Below are positions 60,155 to 64,000 of a stretch of DNA of 64,000 nucleotides, piece by piece. Origin of the DNA: Microbacterium foliorum (lineage in GTDB: Bacteria > Actinomycetota > Actinomycetes > Actinomycetales > Microbacteriaceae). The stretch is from the NCBI RefSeq assembly GCF_003367705.1, contig NZ_CP031425.1, positions 1,426,001 through 1,490,000 on the forward strand, read 5' to 3'. The translations under genes were made by a program, and so were the position numbers. Position 1 is the stretch's first letter. Each line of letters begins with the position of its first letter. The notes beneath the pieces were generated by a model. It searched no databases, had not been told where the DNA came from, and saw only the letters and a program-made list of their open reading frames with translations.

Positions 60155-61912
60155 GTGGTCACTCGTCTTTCGAACTTCTTCCTCCGTACGCTCCGTGAAG
60201 ACCCTGCAGGTGCAGAGGTCGCGAGCCACAAGCTGCTGATCCGCGCCGGATACATCCGACCGCAGGCAGCCGGCATCTTCGCCTGGCTGCCGCTCGGCCT
60301 GCGCGTCAAGGCGAAGATCGAGACCGTCGTCCGCGAGGAGATGGCCGCGGCCGGTGCCCAGGAGGTGCACTTCCCCGCACTGATGCCGCGTGAGTCCTAC
60401 GAGGCGACCGGGCGCTGGGAGGAGTACGGCGACCTCCTGTTCCGACTGCAGGACCGCAAGGGCGGCGACTACCTGCTGGCGCCGACGCACGAGGAGGCCT
60501 TCACGCTGCTGGTGAAGGATCTCTACTCGTCATACAAGGATCTGCCCCTGACGATCTACCAGATCCAGGACAAGTACCGCGACGAGGCCCGTCCCCGTGC
60601 CGGCCTGCTGCGCGGCCGTGAGTTCACGATGAAGGACGCCTACTCCTTCGATGCCTCCGACGAGGGCCTCGACGTGAGCTATCAGGCCCAGCGCGACGCG
60701 TACGAGCGCATCTTCCAGCGCCTCGGACTCGAATACGTCATCGTCCAGGCGGATGCGGGAGCGATGGGCGGCTCGCGCAGCGAGGAGTTCCTGCACCCGA
60801 CGCCCGTCGGCGAAGACACCTTCGTGCGCAGCGCGGGCGGCTATGCCGCGAATGTCGAGGCGTTCACCACGGCGGTGCCCGATGCGGTGGCCTTCGACGC
60901 GGATGCATCGCCCGTGATCTTCGACTCGCCCGGCACTCCGACGATCGAGACGCTGGTGGCACACGTCAATGCGAACCTCGACGGCGAATACACCGCCGCC
61001 CACACGCTCAAGAACGTCGTTCTCGCGCTCACGCACCTCGACGGCTCCCGTGAGCTGGTCGTGGTCGGCCTGCCCGGTGACCGCGAGGTCGACCAGAAGC
61101 GCGCTGAGGTCGCGTTCGCGCCGGCCGAGGTCGACACCGCGACGGCCGACGATTTCGAGAACAACCCGCTGCTGGTCAAGGGATACATCGGGCCCTGGTC
61201 GGCCACCGGTGCGGTGCTGGGCGAGGAATCGGCCACCGGCATCCGCTACCTGGTCGATCCGCGCGTGAGCGAGGGCACCTCGTGGATCACCGGTGCGAAC
61301 ATCGACCAGAAGCACGCCCATTCCGTCGTCGCGGGTCGGGACTTCTTCGCCGACGGGATCGTCGAGATCGCGAACGTCCGCGCGGGCGACCCCGCGCCCG
61401 ACGGCTCGGGTCCGGTGGAGCTCGCGCGCGGCATGGAGATCGGCCACGTCTTCCAGCTGGGGCGCAAGTACGCCGAGGCGCTCGGTCTCAAGGTCCTGAA
61501 CGAGAACGGCAAGCTGGTCACCGTCACCATGGGCTCGTACGGGATCGGTGTGACCCGCATCCTCGCCATCATCGCCGAGCTGAACAACGACGAGAAAGGC
61601 CTCATCTGGCCCGCATCCGTCTCTCCGTTCGACGTGCAGGTCGTGGCCGCGGGCCGCGATCAGGTCGCGTTCGACGTGGCGGCGGACCTCTCCGCACAGC
61701 TCGAGTCCGCGGGTCTCGATGTGCTCTACGACGATCGCCCCAAGGTGTCTCCGGGAGTGAAGTTCGGCGACGCCGAGCTCGTCGGCGTGCCGAAGATCGT
61801 GATCGTCGGCCGCGGGGCCGCCGACGGTCAGGTCGAACTGTGGGATCGCAGCACGGGCGACCGGGATGCCGTGTCGATCGTCGAGGCCGTGGAGCGGCTC
61901 ACGCAGCGCTGA
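60155..61912 (+). CDS. proS: Prolyl-tRNA synthetase (bacterial type with editing insert)
   Basis: ProS charges tRNA-Pro. The 585-residue protein is a class II synthetase of the bacterial type with the editing (INS) domain between motifs 2 and 3: motif 2 [23 protein letters not shown] about residues 225-380, motif 3 [16 protein letters not shown], and the C-terminal anticodon-binding domain from about residue 490. The INS removes mischarged alanine. GTG start with a leaderless promoter; terminator follows the stop. Confidence 0.97.
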   Translation: MVTRLSNFFLRTLREDPAGAEVASHKLLIRAGYIRPQAAGIFAWLPLGLRVKAKIETVVREEMAAAGAQEVHFPALMPRESYEATGRWEEYGDLLFRLQDRKGGDYLLAPTHEEAFTLLVKDLYSSYKDLPLTIYQIQDKYRDEARPRAGLLRGREFTMKDAYSFDASDEGLDVSYQAQRDAYERIFQRLGLEYVIVQADAGAMGGSRSEEFLHPTPVGEDTFVRSAGGYAANVEAFTTAVPDAVAFDADASPVIFDSPGTPTIETLVAHVNANLDGEYTAAHTLKNVVLALTHLDGSRELVVVGLPGDREVDQKRAEVAFAPAEVDTATADDFENNPLLVKGYIGPWSATGAVLGEESATGIRYLVDPRVSEGTSWITGANIDQKHAHSVVAGRDFFADGIVEIANVRAGDPAPDGSGPVELARGMEIGHVFQLGRKYAEALGLKVLNENGKLVTVTMGSYGIGVTRILAIIAELNNDEKGLIWPASVSPFDVQVVAAGRDQVAFDVAADLSAQLESAGLDVLYDDRPKVSPGVKFGDAELVGVPKIVIVGRGAADGQVELWDRSTGDRDAVSIVEAVERLTQR

Positions 61913-61920
61913 TCTTCCAT

Positions 61921-61960
61921 GCAGAACGCCGCGCGTCCCTCGGGCCGCGCGGCGTTCTGC
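61921..61960. terminator. Bidirectional terminator between proS and the PNPOx-like gene
   Basis: A 15-bp perfect stem, GCAGAACGCCGCGCG (61921-61935) with CGCGCGGCGTTCTGC (61946-61960) and a 10-nt loop. The genes on both sides end here, so it serves both. Confidence 0.9.
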
Positions 61961-61973
61961 GTCGAGGGAGCGC

Positions 61974-62477
61974 TCAGCAGACGATGCGCCCGTGGTTCAT
62001 GGTGTCGTCGTCCGGGGTGTCTCGCGTGACCAGAGACTTGAGCATCCCTGCGGCCAACGCGATTTTGCCCTTCGACGGCTCCCAGAACTCCGTCACCGTG
62101 GGGGTCACCTTCAGCAGCGCGATCCCCGGGGTGTCCAGCCCGTCCTCGAACCAGATGTCGAGCGAGGGGGAGTAGAGCTCCTCCATCTTCGCCCGGTCGT
62201 GGACGACCGATGCGTTGCCCGCGACCGACACGTAGCGCATGCCGCCGGCGTCGCAGTATGAGAGCCCGACCTGGCGGTGCTCCTTCACCTCTTCGACCTT
62301 CTCGGTGTCCTCCGCCGTGAAGAACCAGATGTCGCCGGCCTCGTCCATCTGCCGGGTCGACATCGGGCGACTGACCAGATTGCCGTCGTCGTCGATCGTC
62401 GTCAGCATCGTGAAGTCGATGTCCTCCACGAGCTCGGTGACTCGTGCCAGTGCCTCAGGTCCGGTGATCTCTGTCAT
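61974..62477 (-). CDS. Pyridoxamine 5'-phosphate oxidase-like protein (general stress protein 26 type)
   Basis: The 167-residue protein has the FMN-binding split-barrel of PNPOx-like proteins: DFTMLTTIDDDGNLVSRPMS, DIWFFTAEDTEKVEEVKEHR, QVGLSYCDAGGMRYVSVAG and WEPSKGKIALAAGM. Those motifs fit the stress-protein-26 branch rather than true PdxH. Relatives bind FMN or F420 and reduce small substrates; the substrate here is unknown. The ATG at 62477 is the start of the conserved region; the frame extends upstream without support. No clear promoter box at the usual distance. Confidence 0.88.
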   Translation of the reverse strand: MTEITGPEALARVTELVEDIDFTMLTTIDDDGNLVSRPMSTRQMDEAGDIWFFTAEDTEKVEEVKEHRQVGLSYCDAGGMRYVSVAGNASVVHDRAKMEELYSPSLDIWFEDGLDTPGIALLKVTPTVTEFWEPSKGKIALAAGMLKSLVTRDTPDDDTMNHGRIVC

Positions 62478-62601
62478 GTGGACAATGCTGGTGCACCGCC
62501 GGCGGACGCGCGCGGGGTTGACACGGCCCGTGGCGCGTGCTGCGCCGTACCCACTCGCCCCCCCCGGCTCGTGCCCTGTGCATCGCGGGGGCCGCGTGTG
62601 A

Positions 62602-62607
62602 CAGGCT
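62602..62607 (+). promoter_or_regulatory. Leaderless-type -10 box of the LOG-family gene
   Basis: CAGGCT ends 6 nt before the ATG at 62614. The GGAGG in the gap is too close to the start codon to be a normal ribosome site. Confidence 0.4.
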
Positions 62608-62613
62608 GGAGGC

Positions 62614-63654
62614 ATGACCGACGACGTGCTGCCGGAATCACTGAGTGCCGAGATCAACACCGTGCTCGACGAGGCGGGGGTCAGGACCGACCGACGACTC
62701 GTGCTGCGGATGATGCGAACCGCGCTGCTTCTGGGGGAGGACGGCACCGACCGACTCGACCTCAAGATCGCCTCGGCGGCACTGGCGGAGATGCGCGACG
62801 CCTTCCGGCTCTTCGCGCCGTTCGAAGGAGTCCCCAAGGTCACCGTCTTCGGCTCCGCCCGCACGCGTCAGGACGATCCGCTGTACGTCCAGGCGCGCGA
62901 TGTCGCCGCTGCGCTCGCCGCAGACGGGTGGATGGTCGTGACGGGAGCGGGACCGGGCATCATGCAGGCCGCCGCCGAGGGCGCGGGTCCTGCGCTGTCT
63001 CTGGGCGTGTCGATCCGGCTGCCGTTCGAGGAGAAGGCGAACAGCCTCGTCGCGGGAAGCGACCATGTCGTCGCGATGAAGTACTTCTTCACCCGCAAGC
63101 TGATGCTGATCAAGGAATCCATCGGGTTCATCTGCCTCCCGGGCGGATTCGGCACTCTCGACGAGATGTTCGAGCTCCTCACTCTGCAGCAGACGGGCAA
63201 GGCCGAGCCGACCCCCATCGTGCTGCTCGACGAGCCGGGCGGCACCTTCTGGAGGGGACTCAAGCGCTTCATCGACGAAGATCTCGCGCCCACCGGCGTG
63301 ATCTCCGAGGGCGACTTCGACCGCGTCGTCATCACGGACTCGGTGGAATCGGCTGCCGCCGTGATCGCCGGGTTCTGGCGCAACTACGATTCGCTGCGCT
63401 GGGTGGGCGACACGCTCGTGCTCCGTCTCCGCGCCGAGCCGACCGACGTCGAGCTCGACGCGCTCAACGAGCAGTTCGCCGGGATGCTGGTCAGCGGCCG
63501 CATCGAGCGGTCCGCACCGCGGTCACCGGAGGTCACCGACGACGACGTCCTGCATCTGCCGAGGCTCGCGCTCCACCTCGACCAGCGGCAGGTCGGCAAC
63601 CTGTTCCGTCTGATCGGCGCGATCAATTCGCTGGAGTCTGCTCCCGCGCTCTGA
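62614..63654 (+). CDS. LOG family protein (TIGR00730-type nucleotide monophosphate phosphoribohydrolase)
   Basis: LOG proteins cleave the N-glycosidic bond of nucleoside monophosphates; some release cytokinins. The 346-residue protein has KVTVFGSARTRQDDPLY, VVTGAGPGIMQAAAEGA and the signature PGGFGTLDEMFELLTL near residue 175 with the catalytic Glu. It is longer than plant LOGs (about 220) because of N- and C-terminal extensions, a feature of the long bacterial form. Its 3' end overlaps the convergent amine oxidase gene by 32 bp. Confidence 0.9.
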   Translation: MTDDVLPESLSAEINTVLDEAGVRTDRRLVLRMMRTALLLGEDGTDRLDLKIASAALAEMRDAFRLFAPFEGVPKVTVFGSARTRQDDPLYVQARDVAAALAADGWMVVTGAGPGIMQAAAEGAGPALSLGVSIRLPFEEKANSLVAGSDHVVAMKYFFTRKLMLIKESIGFICLPGGFGTLDEMFELLTLQQTGKAEPTPIVLLDEPGGTFWRGLKRFIDEDLAPTGVISEGDFDRVVITDSVESAAAVIAGFWRNYDSLRWVGDTLVLRLRAEPTDVELDALNEQFAGMLVSGRIERSAPRSPEVTDDDVLHLPRLALHLDQRQVGNLFRLIGAINSLESAPAL

Positions 63655-64000
63655 TGGCGGCGGCGAAGGCAGCCAGGTCGATCGATCGGCCGAGGATGCG
63701 CTCTGCGGCGCGGTGCCCCGAGTAGTAGGCGGCCCCCACGGTGGCGGGTTCGTCTCCCCAGGTGGCCTCGCCCGCGAAGTGCAGCACCCCGTCGACGGGG
63801 CCCGCGAGGTCATCATGATCATGATGCGAGGACCCGACGGCGAGGTGCGAGTACGACCCGTTCGAGAACGGGTCGTGTCCCCACCGGGTGATCCACCGCG
63901 CCGTGGGGGCTCCGACGGCGTCGCCGTACAGCCTGTGCAGGGCGGCGAGCACGTCCGCGACGATCTCGTCGTCGGTGAGTTCTTGCATCCTCGTGCCGAA
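63623..64000 (-). CDS. Flavin amine oxidase, C-terminal 125 residues (cut by window edge)
   Basis: This is the end of an FAD-dependent amine oxidase (monoamine/polyamine oxidase type); the start is beyond 64000. The family C-terminal signature is visible: TRWGHDPFSNGSYSHLAVG, then LHFAGEATWGDEPATVGAAY with the FAD-binding GEAT motif, followed by YSGHRAAERILG. A His/Asp-rich insert (SSHHDHDD) lies between. The last ten codons overlap the LOG gene on the other strand. Confidence 0.88.
   Translation of the reverse strand, partial: FGTRMQELTDDEIVADVLAALHRLYGDAVGAPTARWITRWGHDPFSNGSYSHLAVGSSHHDHDDLAGPVDGVLHFAGEATWGDEPATVGAAYYSGHRAAERILGRSIDLAAFAAAIRAREQTPAN

Overview
The window is chromosomal DNA of a high-GC actinobacterium, most likely a Microbacterium or a close relative in the Microbacteriaceae. 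This rests on the very high GC content, the order lysA-hom-thrB-rho-prfA followed by prmC-tsaC-wecA-like-atpBEFHAGDC, GTG/TTG starts, DUF4397, class F sortase and 13E12/HNH families, and many leaderless-type promoters (a TANNNT box 6 nt before the start codon). No phage, insertion sequence, CRISPR array, rRNA operon or replication origin was seen. The assignment is from reading alone; no database search was possible.

Layout. 1-1300 (minus): peroxide-defence unit ohrR-ohr-oxidoreductase with a palindromic operator on its -35 box. 1340-8761 (minus): seven tightly packed genes (GtrA, processive GT2, ArnT/GT39-like transferase, DUF4397, GH8-like hydrolase, class F sortase, Dpm1-like transferase) that look like one cell-surface glycan assembly operon. 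8956-10774: MFS drug exporter with a palindromic operator, a strong terminator and tRNA-Arg(CCG). 10791-15298: SGNH hydrolase, argS, LmeA-like and YihY-like proteins. 15449-22404: lysA-hom-thrB-rho-prfA (lysine/threonine synthesis, termination, release factor 1). 22459-28228: a CitA/CitB-like two-component system with a CitMHS transporter, then cysE-cysK, lying between prfA and prmC. 28328-38634: prmC, tsaC, WecA-like, AtpI-like and the full F1Fo ATP synthase operon, whose atpB seems to start with CTG. 38709-44332: YaaA-like, DUF5684, PP2C phosphatase and an orphan EccC/FtsK-like ATPase. 44400-47909: class 3 asparaginase, OsmC, PlsC-like acyltransferase, FKBP lipoprotein. 47948-55503: dxr, a divergent MurE-like ligase, site-2 protease, a TrpE-TrpG fusion behind a classical Trp-codon attenuator, and ispG. 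55642-64000: AlaX-like editing protein, nucleotidyltransferase, RNB ribonuclease, a repeat cluster plus HNH pseudogene, PEP-mutase-like protein, proS, a PNPOx-like protein, a LOG-family protein and the end of an amine oxidase.

Most genes are core metabolism and information processing. The best candidates for something little described are the surface-glycan/sortase operon (1340-8761), the orphan EccC-like ATPase with its PP2C phosphatase, the divergent MurE paralogue, the Trp attenuator with tandem Trp codons, the CTG start of atpB, and several intergenic tandem repeats: 17 bp x6 grown from the 3' end of cysE, 23 bp hairpin units, and 16 bp x8 with DnaA-box-like cores.
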